Shown piece after piece: positions 36,135 through 48,887 of a stretch of 64,000 nt of DNA. Position 1 is the first letter of the stretch. Each line of letters starts with the position of its first letter. The stretch lies in contig NC_134510.1 in NCBI RefSeq assembly GCF_027942865.1, positions 31,080,163 to 31,144,162 of the forward strand, read 5' to 3'. Both the position numbers and the translations under genes were made by a program. This DNA comes from Odontesthes bonariensis (Eukaryota; Chordata; Actinopteri; Atheriniformes; Atherinopsidae). The notes under the pieces were generated by a model. The model was not told where the DNA came from, ran no database searches, and saw nothing but the letters and a program-made list of their open reading frames with translations.

Positions 36135-37468
36135 TGTCTATATAATTGAGGCTAATATTGTTCATAAGCGTTTGCAGGTATTTAGTCAAAGACCAAAGTA
36201 TGGGATACATTAAATAATTCTCACCTGATGATGGTATCGGATAAGATGATCTTAAAATGAATCATGCATATGGACTTGAATTGTATACGATCACTGATTT
36301 CCAGAAAGTACCGTATGATTAGTGAAAACTGGTCCCCCTTGCCTCAGAGTCTGTAAAAGTTGTCTGACATGGTTTTTTAATTTCATCATTCACAGTGTAC
36401 AATCAGTCACTCTCACAGTACTTTTCAGAGTCTATGAATCCTCATAAGGTTACATTAGTAGAAGATTGTGTCTTCATCACTTTTACTATTAGCTTCACTC
36501 ATCAACTCTTCTTTCTTTTTTAGTAATTGGATGTTAACAGTTAGGAATTGTGTCCAAGTCTCTATCCTCACACACCGATGAACTAACATTTCCATTTGTA
36601 TTTGTATCTGTACAAACATTAGATCGTAAAAAAGGCTTGAACTTTTTTCCATTTGACAGGACAATGTGAGGATGCCTGTCCAACATCTGCAAGTTGAATG
36701 GAAATCCAGCACGCATCACAATAAAAAGGCAGAGATTGCTGGAGGTTATTGCTGCCAAAGGAAGTTTTGCCACTAATTAAACACAATTGTTCACTCCCTC
36801 TTTCTGCAAACACCATGCAGTCTTTATATTTAATACGAGGATTGAGTCCGGCAAGGTTTAGTGTGGGCTATTCTTGCGTATTCTTGTGTTGATGCAGCTG
36901 CTGATTCTTTAGATTCTTTAGATTTACTCTACTGTGCTTGTGCTTCTTCAAAAATTAAAGAAGGAAAGCAGATTGTCCAGTGCAGCTACTGGCTGTATTT
37001 TTCACTTGTGCTTCTTTGTTATTTTTCACAATATGTCCTCTCTGTGATTCACTCTCGTCTTTGGTCTCCTTTTGGCTCAACCAAGCGTTTAACCAATCAG
37101 TATGTAAGGTATAGGGTTGAGTAATCTCATGGGACTATGCATTTTAAGTCGTTTAGATGATGGTTCTTATTGCGTACCACTAATCCTTCACTCTGTATTT
37201 GCTGAAAATGTCACAGATGTGATATGTACAGGCTTCCGCGAACCCTGCATTGTTAGCTCAGGCATACTGTGTTTAAATTTCTCGCTTTAATTATTATCAT
37301 AATAAACTAGTTCTCTAATATGTGCATTATAAGTAGATGTGTGAAAATGTTCAGGCATTTCAAAATACTTTAAAGGTTTACAAAAAGCTGAATGTGTCAG
37401 AAAGTATTTACAATGGTGTTGTTAATAAATGTCAATCAGTTTATAACATCTGATGAGAGGAACCATCC
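36135..37468. other. Spacer between genes E and F
   Basis: No splice-bounded exon was found. Minus-strand open frames at 36455-36816 (including DRHPHIVLSNGKKFKPFL) look protein-like but are broken up and not recognised. Confidence 0.4.
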
Positions 37469-40400
37469 TTAGGCATCTGCACAATGCGACAGTCTTACAA
37501 GCTCATCCTTTAACTCGTTCACAGTGGAGTACACCGCCTCCTCTGCCCCCTCTTCCTCTTCTGAGACACAGTGGTGTGTGTCTTCATCCTCCTTTTCCTT
37601 GTCCTCCAACATTCCACATTCCTCTCCGTCATCATCTTCTCTTTCCTCTTTTGCTTGTGTCTTAATTTCAGCATATTCTGTTACTGTGTTCTCTCGCTCT
37701 CTTGCTGCCTCCCTGGGACTCTTACTTTTCAAGAGTGAGAAATCAACGTTGGCGTACACAACTTCCTCTGCCCCCAAATTCAGTTCAGGAACTGCTTTCT
37801 CTGTTACCACAGCTCCATTCTCAGCTCCCTCTTGGGCACGGGTGTGATGATCTTCTACTACTTGACCATCACTGATCTGTCAGGTTTAAAGAAAAAAAAG
37901 ACATGAGCCATGCAAAAGCTGCAGCAACCCAACGCAAAGCATGTCATTCATAAAATATCTGTGGGATATTCATTGACACGACTCAACTACTCTTTTGAGT
38001 TCCAACTATTGTCTGAATTTCTGCTGGTGAGTTTTTGTATGGCTTGAAAATGAACTTGTAGCAAGGTTTGCACACTCTCAGTGAAATGATTTCATGCATG
38101 AAATGAATGTTGCAGAGAAGAAAATCGCTAAAGTAGTGCTTTCATTTACTGATTTCATCTCATACATCACCACCAGTGACAAATTCATCAGCTGCTGGGC
38201 AACAAGAAGTCCAACAATGGCTAATTAAGGTAATGCAGGTGAACTAAGCACCCTTCAAAACTTGACTCTTCTCACCTGGTGCTGCAGTTCTTCCGACTAT
38301 TCAAACTCTATTCAAACTTTACTGCCTCCCTGGTGTTGTGTATTTAACTTCTATTAGGTTCAGTTAGGAATATTTTACTAATTTACTAATCTATCCTGAA
38401 TGGGAAATCCAGTTGGACAGCCTTCCTAGTACACTTAATATCTTAGATTTTTTTAGAAATTATCAGCACTTTTGAGCACAGCAACAACATGTCAGTGACA
38501 GAAGATTATATCTAATTTCCATGTGCTGCATTATGGTTTGTGATGAGAGAGAATTTGTTGTCCCAACAGATTTCTCGCTGTTTAGACTCCATGAAAAACC
38601 TCTGAAAGGGCAAATCCTTCTTTCCCATTTCATTATATGATCATTTGTTGATTATGGCAGGTTCCTTGTTTATGACAAAGCAAAGCGGTAAAACCAGATT
38701 GACACATCTAATAAACCCAGAGGTCTCCAAAATATGCAAAAGTGCTGCAGTGCACAATTATGAAGTAGTAAAAACAATGACTAAACATACAGACATTAAA
38801 CATTTAATCCATGAGACCTGAAGTATCTTCTACAAAGGTTTTAATAAGTTAATGCTAAAGATATTAAGGCATGAAACAATTTTCTAGAAATATATCAAAT
38901 AATTGATGAATAATGACAACTACCGCTGGATCATCCTGACCGGTCACCATCTCCAGGGTCTCATCCAAATTTCCATGGCTCCTCTGTTTTTTCCTGCAGA
39001 GAGATTTTTCATACAGCAACAATTTTAAATGTACTGTATGTTTATATATTATACACATGTATGTTTTTGTTTTTTTTTAAGAAAAATGGTGTACCTGGAG
39101 CATTTCATGGCCAAACAACAAATGATAGCTGTAAGGACTACGCCAACTAAAAAGGCAATGATGATTTCCAGCCAGGAAAGGGTTCCTAAAAGATTTTTGG
39201 ATCGATGACCTACCAGTAGAACCAAAAGAAAAATGTTACGACCTGTGTAGTTTGAAATAACTTAAATGCAGCAGCTTTGTTGCCTGATGACAATGGTCAC
39301 AGTGAGAAATGAGCCAATGAACACGTCAAAGCAGCGGCTAAAAGAAGCGGAAGTTTTCTAGTCAAGAACATGTACCTTCTTTTTCAAGTAAGACTTGCTG
39401 AGTGATGAGATTTTCTTTTGCTTCACCATTTTCATTGCTGCTGATACATTCAACAGTGATGTTGTTACGGGGTTTTACATTTAGGGTGACACTGCTGTTG
39501 ACAGTGTGATATGAAACCATAGTAATGGCAGAGTACTCCGTGTAATCCTTCAGCAGTGGCCATTTGATGGTGGGTAAAGGAGACCCCTGGCTGATGCACA
39601 CACAGGTCAGGATCTCTGCCTTAAGCACACATCCAGAACCCTTTAAGATCTTTGAAAACCCTATGAACACACAACAGTCACAAGAAATATAAGGTAAATG
39701 GGGTGTGAGTATGAATGTAAGTATGAATATATTCAAAATGTCTTTTCCAAGCTTTAAACTAAAAAAAATCCAGCGTTTGTAAGATACATAATACTTTATC
39801 ACTTAGATATTTACACAAATACATGAAAACACAGATAATTACAGCTTTTTTATTTATATATCATAGTAATATAATGAGAAAAAGATAAATGATCAAAAAC
39901 ACAATGTAAGGAAAAGTATGAAATGAATGTGCTGAATGCTTTCTTCTGTTAAAACAGGAACTCTCAACTCATACTGCTCCATACAATGATGCAACTTCCT
40001 CTTTTAACAGTCTATTTTTGACCCACGTCTGCTTAAAAAGCAGAACACAAACTACAGTTTGGTGCACTGTCTGCTACAGTGTTTTTGAACTACTGGCATT
40101 CAAGCACATCAAAGTATGAACATCTAAGCTAAAAAATGTAAACGAGAACTAACAAATACTTTAATGGCATGACAAATATTTGTCATGTAAAGTGTTATGA
40201 TGGGTCTTACACGGGATGAATTTTAATGCTCTGAAAAAAGAAAATCTTACAGTAGTGAAAGTATCAAGTACAATGTACTTACATATCACCGTTACACTGA
40301 TTTCCTCTGTCATGGTGTTGTTCAGATGTTCTGCTGTACAGACATAAAGTCCAGAATCTTCAGCTGTCACATTAGAGATGGAAAAATAGCCTCTCTCTTC

Positions 40401-43400
40401 CTGCAGGTAGGTGGCGGTGTCGTTACGCTTGGCGGTTAATGTATTACCCTCTGGGTAAGTTACTGTTTGAAATTTAGTCCAGCTGATTTTGGATGGAGGG
40501 AAGCTGTCAACACTGCAGGTCAGATTTAGGACATCTCCCTCCTTTACAGTTGTGTTGCCAGTGATCTGAGGTTTTCTTGTATCTGTGGAGCACATTTTAA
40601 ACAAAAGGAATATTTGAACTCAAGATAAAAGATGATTAAAATCACACATTGAGATTTCACGGTGTATATTTGAAGGTGTAGAAAGTTTGCTTTGTTATTC
40701 AGCATGAACTAAGAGTGCTTATTTAGGCTGTTTTCTGCTGTAAACAGACTCAGCAACCTGATTAAACATCCATCCATACATCCATTATCTATACCGCTGA
40801 ATCCGTCGGTCGGGTCGCGGGGGGGCTGGAGCCTATCCCAGTCAATGGGCGAGAGGCGGGGTACACCCTGGACAGGCCGCCAGTCCATCACAGCTGATTA
40901 AACATATTTTGTAAAATGTATTTCCGAGAACAACTGTACTTACATATCACTGTTATGTTGATTCCTTCTGTCATGGTGTTGTTCAGATATTCTGCTGTAC
41001 AGACATAAAGTCCAGAATCTTCAGTTGTCACATTAGAGATGGAAAAATAGCCTCTCTCTTCCTGCAGGTAGGTGGTGGTGTCGTTACGCTTGTCGGTTAA
41101 TGTATTACCCTCTGGGTAAGTTACTGTTTGAAATTTAGTCCAGCTGATTTTGGATGGAGGGAAGCTGTCAACACTGCAGGTCAGATTTAAGACATCTCCC
41201 TCCTTTACAGTTGTGTTGCCAGTGATCTGAGGTTTTCTTGTATCTGTGGAGCACATTTTAAACAAAAGGAATATTTGAACTCAGGATAAAAGATGATTAA
41301 AATCACACATTGAGATTTCACAGTGTATATTTGAAGGTGTAGAAAGTTTGCTTTGTTATTCAGCATGAACTAAGAGTGCTTATTTAGGCTGTTTTCTGCT
41401 GTAAACAGACTCAGCAACCTGATTAAACATATTTTGGAAAATTTATGTCCGAGAACAACTGTACTTACATATCACAGTTATGTTGATTCCTTCTGTCATG
41501 GTGTTGTTGAGATATTCTGCTGTACAGACATAAAGTCCAGAATCTTCAGCTGTCACATTAGAGATGGAAAAAGAGCCTCTCTCTTCCTGCAGGTAGGTGG
41601 CGGTGTCGTTACGCTTGTCATTTAACGTATCACCCTCTGGATTAGTTACTGTTTGAAATTTAGTCCAGCTGATTTTGGATGGAGGGGAGCTGTCAACACT
41701 GCAGGTCAGATTTAGGACATCTCCCTCCTTTACAGTTGTGTTGCCTGTGATCTGAGGTTTTCTTGTATCTGTGGAGCACATTTTAAACAAAAGGAATATT
41801 TGAACTCAGGATAAAAGATGATTAAAATCACACATTGAGATTTCACAGTGTATATTTGAAGGTGTAGAAAGTTTACTTTGCTTTGTTATTCAGCATGAAC
41901 TAAGGGTGCTTATTTAGGCTGTTTTCTGCTGTAAACAGACTCAGCAACCTGATTAAACATATTTTGGAAAATTTATGTCCGAGAACAACTGTACTTACAT
42001 ATCACTGTTATGTTGATTCCTTCTGTCATGGTGTTGTTGAGATATTCTGCTGTACAGACATAAAGTCCAGAATCTTCAGCTGTCACATTAGAGATGGAAA
42101 AAGAGCCTCTCTCTTCCTGCAGGTAGGTGCCGGTGTCGTTACGCTTGTCAGTTAACGTATCACCCTCTGGATAAGTTACTGCTTGAAGTTTACTCCAGCT
42201 GATTTTGGATGGAGGGAAGCTGTCAACACTGCAGGTCAGATTTAGGACATCTCCCTCCTTTACAGTTCTATTGCCAGTGATTTTAACTTCCCTCATATCT
42301 AGAAGACAAAAGGAACAATCATATGACTGCAAAGCTTCAAAGAAAATTCTGCCAACTCTGCAGAAGTTTCTTAAAGTGGTAAAATTCAATAAAATTAGGA
42401 AAATCAAACTTCGGTAAAGTAAAGCACTCACAGTTCACATTCAGAGTCACAGTCTCCTCCGTAGTTGTGTCACCTGCAAAGTTAATCTTACAGGTGACAT
42501 TGGTGTTGTGGTGTTCAGCTGAAGGGTTAAAGGTCAGAGATGAGCTGTGGCTGCGTGTGAAAGCAGTCAGATCACTGGTCTCAGCAGAGATATTTTGTGT
42601 GATGGCAGAGTCCTTCTCTCCTGCTCCTCTCCACATCCATGTGATTGCAGGTGTAGATCCAGAGCAGAGACCAGGAGCAGTGCAGGTCAGTGTGGTCTGC
42701 TCTCCCTCTGTCAGTGGAGGAACCATCAGAGTGGGTTTCTGATTTAGACCTGAAAGAAACACAGTGTATTAACTCAAATTAATTTGGGCTCAAAGGATTC
42801 GATATTTTGTTTCATATACCAATGCAGAAATAGATAAACAGTTATCATCAAATAACAAAAAAAGCCTCTTTTGTCTTCTAAACTCTTATTTATGGAATGA
42901 GGTCAGAGAAAAGATAATAGAGGTAATCTTAAAGTCTCAAAACAGAAATAATAATAAGTCTGTGTTTAAAACCTCTAAACCAAACATGACTGATTTAAAC
43001 AATCACAAAGGGAATAAAATTAGGATTGTAAATCATTGGAAAATTAGCATTGTTCTCTGCTTTCAAAGGCTGGTGCGTATCAGTTCAAATGAATTCAGGC
43101 AGAAGTCGTTTAAACCAAAGTAAACTGCTTACATATGAAATCACAAACACACACTGAAAATATGAAATATTTCTTTCTCCCTTCAGCTTAAGAATAAGAT
43201 ACTGGCATTGTTAAATTGTGCACATAACTGCAGGATACACCTGCCATGGATCAGCTGAGATGCAGGGGCCAGCATGATGTTAGCAGGGTAGGGGAAACCC
43301 ACAGTCACAGTGATTCATCATGTATGTGCTGATCCAAGCTGTTTACTGTAAAAGTTTGAAAAACTACTCTATGAAAAATAAGATGGGTGAGGGTTGTAAT

Positions 43401-45612
43401 TCTCATCACTATCACTGGGCTTCTGCATTAAATAAATCTACTGCAGTTACTTCTGAAACCTTTGGTTGTCAAAACCGTTGCAGTAAATATTTTGTACTTC
43501 ACAGAATTTACCCATGGTGTCCAACTTCTGTAAGTACTTGTGCATGGCTGATATGGGACTTTAAGTGAGTCCCATATCAAGCCAAACTCTAATTCTTTGA
43601 GCTGGTGTTTTACCAGGTCTGTGGTGAGGGCACATTTCAGTTTCGCTATTATGTCTTACTAATACTAGAAAATATAGCATATAACATCGCTTCATTACCA
43701 CATTTGTAATTCTAAACAATGAAAAAAGGTTCAAAAGTGAAATATGCTGCTGTCACACACCTGTTCATGATCATCCTTCTGTACAGATATTTATTTATAT
43801 GAATGCCAATTTGTATGACTGAGAATATTCAGGTGTTACTTTGGGTGTTGCGTACCCAAAGAACTGTGGAACTGCATCGTATTTTTTTCATAATAGATGA
43901 AAACATTAAAGTTCCTTATTTTAGCATTTAGAGATCCGACCACATCACATCATGGAAGCAACTTTGATACTTCTGCGTCATTTCACACTGGAATATTCCC
44001 AAGCAAAAATGACCAATTGACCAGACCCAGGATTTTATCAGGAGCTTCTGTGTTTGATATCTGCCTTAAAGGTCAGCAACAATTATCTCATCCCATTCAT
44101 TTAAGATCACAAAATATGTTTAACTACAACTATGTTGTAGCTTTTCATAAGTTTGACGGATACAGTTGTTATTGGAGTGAAAGTGAAACCGTCTGTTATT
44201 CAAATCAGTTTGCTTCCAAGTCCAGTCATTACCTCTGAGCTGATACGATCCAGAATCACACTCCTTGAGATTACTAATAGGGAACTGCCCACAGCGGTCA
44301 ACAAAGGCTCTCTTTATTGAGACTCTCAAAACCAAAACATACAATACTGAAGAGCTTTGTGGCACATTTTACATTAGTTTTTTCCTACCTTTGACTGAGA
44401 CAGCTGCTCTTGGATGATATTTAAATCCATCTTCTGCTTCATAAAAGAGACCATTAACTCTGAGCTGATAGGATCCAGAGTCAGACTGCTTGAGATCAGT
44501 GATCATGATGCTGCAGTTCCTCTGACTCACATCAGGCTCCAGAAGTGACACCCGTCCTTCGAACTCAGACTGAACTTTTTTGGTTTTCTTGTTGGTGTGA
44601 AATATTATGTCAGAATCGCCACATCTCTGTTTAAAAGGTTCACATTTGAACCAGACTAAATGTTTAGGTGTGAAACGATAAGCAGTTGTGAAAGAACACG
44701 GTATCACAACACAGAGTCCAGCCTCTGCTGTTATTTCTCTTTCATTGAGAGTGATACAGAATCCAGATTGACAGTATTGTTTCCCCCAGAATGCTGAACC
44801 TGTTAATGAAAAGGAGAGACATGAATAAAAGTAAAAGGATTAATACGAATAAAAGGTAATATTAACTAAAACATCAAACAGCTCAACCAATTCAATATAA
44901 ACACTTTCAAAGATGTATGTTTTAAGATTTGTCTTAAAAAATTACTCCAACAGGGAGCTGGTTCAATGGGAGAGGGGCTGGAAAACTTTGAAATGTTCTT
45001 GGTACCACTTTGGCAGATCAGCATTTTCGGAAGAAAGAGCTCTTAAGGGGTAAAAGGGAACGATAAAATCTTTCAAAAAAGCTGGACCTTTGCCATTAAG
45101 GGCTTTGTACGTCATTAGGATTTTAAATTCTTAACCTGTGCAGGGAATCAGTGCAAAGAAGCTAACATAGGAGAGATGTGATTTCTATTGGCAGCACCAG
45201 TCAGTACTCTGGCAGCAGCATTTTGTATCAACTGAAGAATTTTAAGGGAGCTGTTTAGGCATCGTGTAAATATGGCATTACAGTAGTCCAGCCTAGATGT
45301 GAATAATGTGACAACTTCTGTCTTAAAGGTGCTACTTTATAGTGTTATACTACACAGCACAGCATTCAGAACATCTATTAAACAACAAGAAAAGGTGGCA
45401 AACAAGCTTGTATTGGATATTAAATTCAGAGTGAGAACAAATACATGTCTTCTGAAAATATGAATGGAAAATACAGTCTCAAATGTAAACACGTATAGTG
45501 TGTCTAATTTACAAAAACATTTCTAATTAACAAAGAAAATGCAAACAGTACCTGAGTAGGCATTGCTGCCTCTTACAGAGAAAAACACAGCGGCCCAGAT
45601 GAGAACGAGCAT
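37469..45612 (-). CDS. Gene F: Siglec-like inhibitory receptor, 7 Ig domains
   Basis: Exons are 45612-45552 (leader MLVLIWAAVFFSVRGSNAYS), 44799-44389 (V), 42749-42432 (second domain, QKPTLMVPPLTEG), 42298-41999, 41768-41469, 41243-40944, 40582-40283 (four near-identical C2 domains), 39660-39376 (membrane-proximal, TCVCISQGSPLPTIKW), 39185-39095 (membrane segment), 38993-38924 and 37876-37469. The model is 947 residues and closes in frame. The V domain has the F-strand Arg in YQLRVNG and Siglec-type cysteines. The tail has VVYANV (ITIM), TEYAEI (ITSM) and AVYSTV in a Glu-rich stretch. The four C2 exons are each exactly 300 nt, and three of them share almost the same flanking introns, showing recent unit duplication. 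The promoter and leader lie inside a larger tandem duplication. Confidence 0.88.
40283..42298 (-). repeat. Tandem array of four C2 exon units in gene F
   Basis: Exons start at 40283, 40944, 41469 and 41999, a spacing of 661, 525 and 530 bp. The 661-bp spacing is explained by the SINE at 40770-40895 plus its duplicated target. Exons and introns are nearly identical by eye, apart from a more diverged start of the outermost exon (MREVKITGNRTV against TRKPQITGNTTV). Confidence 0.9.
40760..40905 (-). mobile_element. SINE copy with 10-bp target duplication, present in one array unit only
   Basis: The insert at 40770-40895 is flanked by GATTAAACAT at 40760-40769 and 40896-40905. The introns of the two neighbouring units hold GATTAAACAT once and no insert, so they preserve the empty site. 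Confidence 0.92.
42750..44388 (-). other. Intron of gene F
   Basis: The intron between the V and second-domain exons is AT-rich and holds a relic V exon near its V-side end (44152-44300, listed separately). Confidence 0.5.
44152..44300 (-). pseudogene. Relic V-exon fragment in gene F intron
   Basis: A minus-strand frame reads ISNLKECDSGSYQLRGN, matching the end of the V domains of F, G and H (INDLKESDSGSYHLRVN in H). Only the last third is recognisable. No good donor follows, so it is not likely to be used. Confidence 0.7.
44935..45330 (-). mobile_element. LINE ORF2 C-terminal fragment (left copy)
   Basis: Minus-strand frames read SRLDYCNAIFTRCLNSS, LQLIQNAAARVLTGA and TYKALNGKGPAFLKDF, typical of the reverse-transcriptase C-terminus of fish LINEs. 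Frames are broken. It lies in the first intron of gene F. Confidence 0.75.
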
Positions 45613-45716
45613 CTTTATTTGAAGCTGGGACAAACTTTAGTGCAGCAGATGCAATGAAAAGGAAAAAAAAGAAAAAGATTAATTGGAAAGTCCAAACTTT
45701 ACATCACACATACGAA

Positions 45717-46190
45717 ACAGGATGTTGCACATTTACGTAGTCCGCTGTTACATAATGAGCACACCATACCTAAATGTGTGAGTGGGCTCACTTTTGGCTC
45801 ACTTTTTTACATATCTGTTGATTCAAAATTAATACATTTTCTTTGCCTGCACAATCTTTACAACTCAACAACACCACCAAGATAAAAAAATATTATAGAA
45901 AAAGATCTCTCATATTCCAAGATTAGCTTTAGGCCTCCTCTATCATTTAATGAACATAGCAACGACGGCAAATACAAATCTCAACATATCAGCTCACCCC
46001 TCTTCATCCACTCAGTCGACAATGTGCTAAATAAATGGGATGAAAATTTCAGTTCAGAATAGGATAGAAGTTAAATGTTGTTTACCTCTTCTAGCTGGTC
46101 CCCCTTGTCTCACTCACAGATTTACTTCTATGAAGTTTCTCTTCCTCTGCACTATTTTCTATTTCTTCCCTCTTTATGCAACATCAAGAT
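45717..46190 (-). promoter_or_regulatory. Gene F upstream block and putative 5' exon
   Basis: ACAGGATGTTGCA lies at 45717-45729. A 5' exon-like stretch ends at 46086 with AGAAGAG|gtaaac on the minus strand, and a TATA-like GCATAAAG (minus strand) lies near 46175. The right copy of the duplication carries the same arrangement from 50069 (donor edge 50438). Confidence 0.4.
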
Positions 46191-48887
46191 TTCAGGAAGC
46201 TAGTCAGCACACTGCAGAGAATGCTGCTGTTCTGTTGAGACAGACTCAAGTTATAATCCCTAAATATCCCACCACAGTGTGTTCATTATATATTTGATTT
46301 AATGTAACATTTATCCTTTAATATTAGAAGAAGAAATAAAAACAACCTTTGTTGTTTAGGTTTTTTTTTCTAAATGTCCCGTGACTGGGATAATGTGCAA
46401 CTATCTCCCGGACTGACATGTCATTCTCTGCACTGTTCATGTGTTTTCTATGTGATGTTCTTCAATGTGACTGTGAGTAATAGGCCTATCAAGCGTATCC
46501 TTTTTTTTTGTAAATCACAGTGCACATATCATACAATATTTTTCTATTGCTGGTTGATCTCTGCATGTTTAAAATTCATTGATAGAAACATTAACTTGGC
46601 TTGACTTAAAATGGATGAAGTGCTTTAAATTGGTTAATATTCTAACAGAAACCATTTGGTTTCACCATTTCCTTATTTCCACAGGATGCAGCCTCTTGTG
46701 AGCCACTTCTGCATATTTGTGTTATTTAACGATTTACAGTGTGCTATGAAAATCTCAGCAAAGTAACTCAGAGTTTCAACCTTCATGCGTTTCTTCATAT
46801 TTGAGACAGTGGAAACAAATGTATGACATCTTTACTTATAAATGCCCCTCCCCCACAAAACTTCTACGATTAAAACTCATTTTGGTAAAATGTTCTGTCA
46901 GTTGAGTCACAGATTACCCGTTTATTTGTCTAATTAAAGCTCCAATGAACATTTTTACTGTCTAAATACATATAAAAGTGTGCGTATATCATAAATCTCT
47001 GTTGCTGGAGTTGTAAACTGACTGTAAACTTGTTAAGTGCACTGATCACTTTTTATACTGTTGAGACATTTCTTATATATGTTTCTATTAAGTTGTAATT
47101 CTTTATAGATATTTGTCTTTAACAGCTATGTTTCAGGCACATAATGTTCAGTATTATCACATTTACATGACTGTTAGTGGTGTGGACAAGGTACTCTGCC
47201 TGTGTATTAACAAATGACAGATTACATAGAAATAACACTTTAAAATGTAATTTCTGCTGACCTTGTTACTTAACAAATAGACACACAAACACATGAGAAA
47301 CAAAGGAAACAAAACATTCATTATATACAGTGGCAGCAGAACCCTTCTTAACTGAGGTAAGGTACTAACGGATTAAGTTATATTTAAAACCCAAGGACAT
47401 TATGAAACAAACAAGAAAGGTGTCTAATATCTTCATGTAATCCTGGAGAATTTGCCTTTTGTCTCGTTTGTGTCGCCTACAGATGTGGTTTGTAACGCCA
47501 CTTTCATAAAAACAAATCTCCGCTTTAGCCCTGCCCATGTACAGCAAGACACATGAATTTGATGCCATGTCAAAGAGGCCACAAAGACACCATCAAACAC
47601 TGACAAAAACTTTAAGTGCCTGTAAAGCAAAACGGTGGCTGGAAACCAAAGTTGAGAACTGCAGAATCTCAGCTATATTTGCACTACAGGACAGTTTCTG
47701 GCCCAGGGATGTGCATAACAAAGGTTAATGTTCCTAAAAACAAGTCAGAGGCACATTGCAACTTTTCTAGAGTTACTTAAAGTTAGGGTTTGTTCTGATT
47801 ATGCCTCCTTCATCAATTAGATCTTTACTTAATTTACAAAATTACAGAATGGGTTTATGTTTATGTTTATGTTTTAAGTTTCACGTCATATTTGCCACAG
47901 CATAATGTTGTTTTGCGTAAAACTCATAATAAAGCAAATAATGCTGTAAGAATATTTAGTTTTCTGCCAAGACTACGGGATCCACCCCTTCCTTTGTAAC
48001 AAAGGAGATCCTAACGTTCAAAACTGAAGATTTTAGAATGGGAATCCACAAAATGAAGAGCGATGTCACAGTGGAGATGTCTCTGTTTTACATGCAGTCT
48101 GTTTGAAAAACACAAAGCTAGCAAGTGGTTAGCTGTTGACGAGTTGCTATAGCTGTTAAAGCAGTGGTATTAGTGTAAGACAGTTGCTTTTGTTGTGACC
48201 CTTCTGACTAATTTTCATGCAACTGGGCCTCGAAAGTATTGTTGCTGTGATTTGTGACAGACAACAATGGGGCCGCTAACTGTGGAGCTTGACACACTGG
48301 TTCGTGAACAGTTCAAAAGAGTAATACATTTGCATCACAAAATCGTTCATCCAAAAAAAGTCAGACCGCACAATCGCTTGGCGCTATTTTCTCTCTACCT
48401 TCTATCACTACGGGCTGTGTAAACTGTGCAGACCGAGCAGTCCCCTGCTTCCGAGCAGTAAACACCAGCAAACACATGCAAATGTACTACTCTTTTGAAC
48501 GCATATTGTTTTGAGAAGCAAAACGCTTTATTTTTGTGGCCCCAGCCAACTAGCCGGACTACCTTCGTCAACGCCAAAACGAGGCTGGAACTCGGCTCAC
48601 AGCACGCAGCAGGGGGTAAGAAAATGTTCATAAATAATAATGCTAGTATGGGATGTCACACAGCTTCATGTCAAAAGAGGTGAACTATCCCTTTAAAGTC
48701 TCTGTTTACAGGACATCACTCAGCAGTGTGGACCCTCACATTATCATTACACAACACCTGGCAAAGATTATGGAATCACCACTCTCGGAGGATGTTCATT
48801 CAGTTTTTTTTATTGTGAAAAAATAAAATTAAACAAAGCACAGAAATTACTCAAAACTCTTTTATTATGTATATATATATATATATA
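46191..48887. other. Upstream DNA of gene F (left copy)
   Basis: No exon with usable splice sites and no known element terminus was found, despite several short open frames. It ends in the (AT)n tract that marks the duplication edge. Confidence 0.5.

Larger units (their letters stand above)
44523..48887. repeat. Tandem segmental duplication, left copy
   Basis: This 4.36-kb unit runs from inside the V exon of gene F through its leader, promoter and upstream DNA to an (AT)n tract. It is repeated with few differences at 48888-53175. The left copy joins the intact gene F. Confidence 0.92.

Noticed and set aside
36455-36816. Overlapping minus-strand frames with protein-like text (DRHPHIVLSNGKKF)
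   Set aside because: I could not recognise a family, and the frames overlap and are interrupted. A protein search of both frames would decide.
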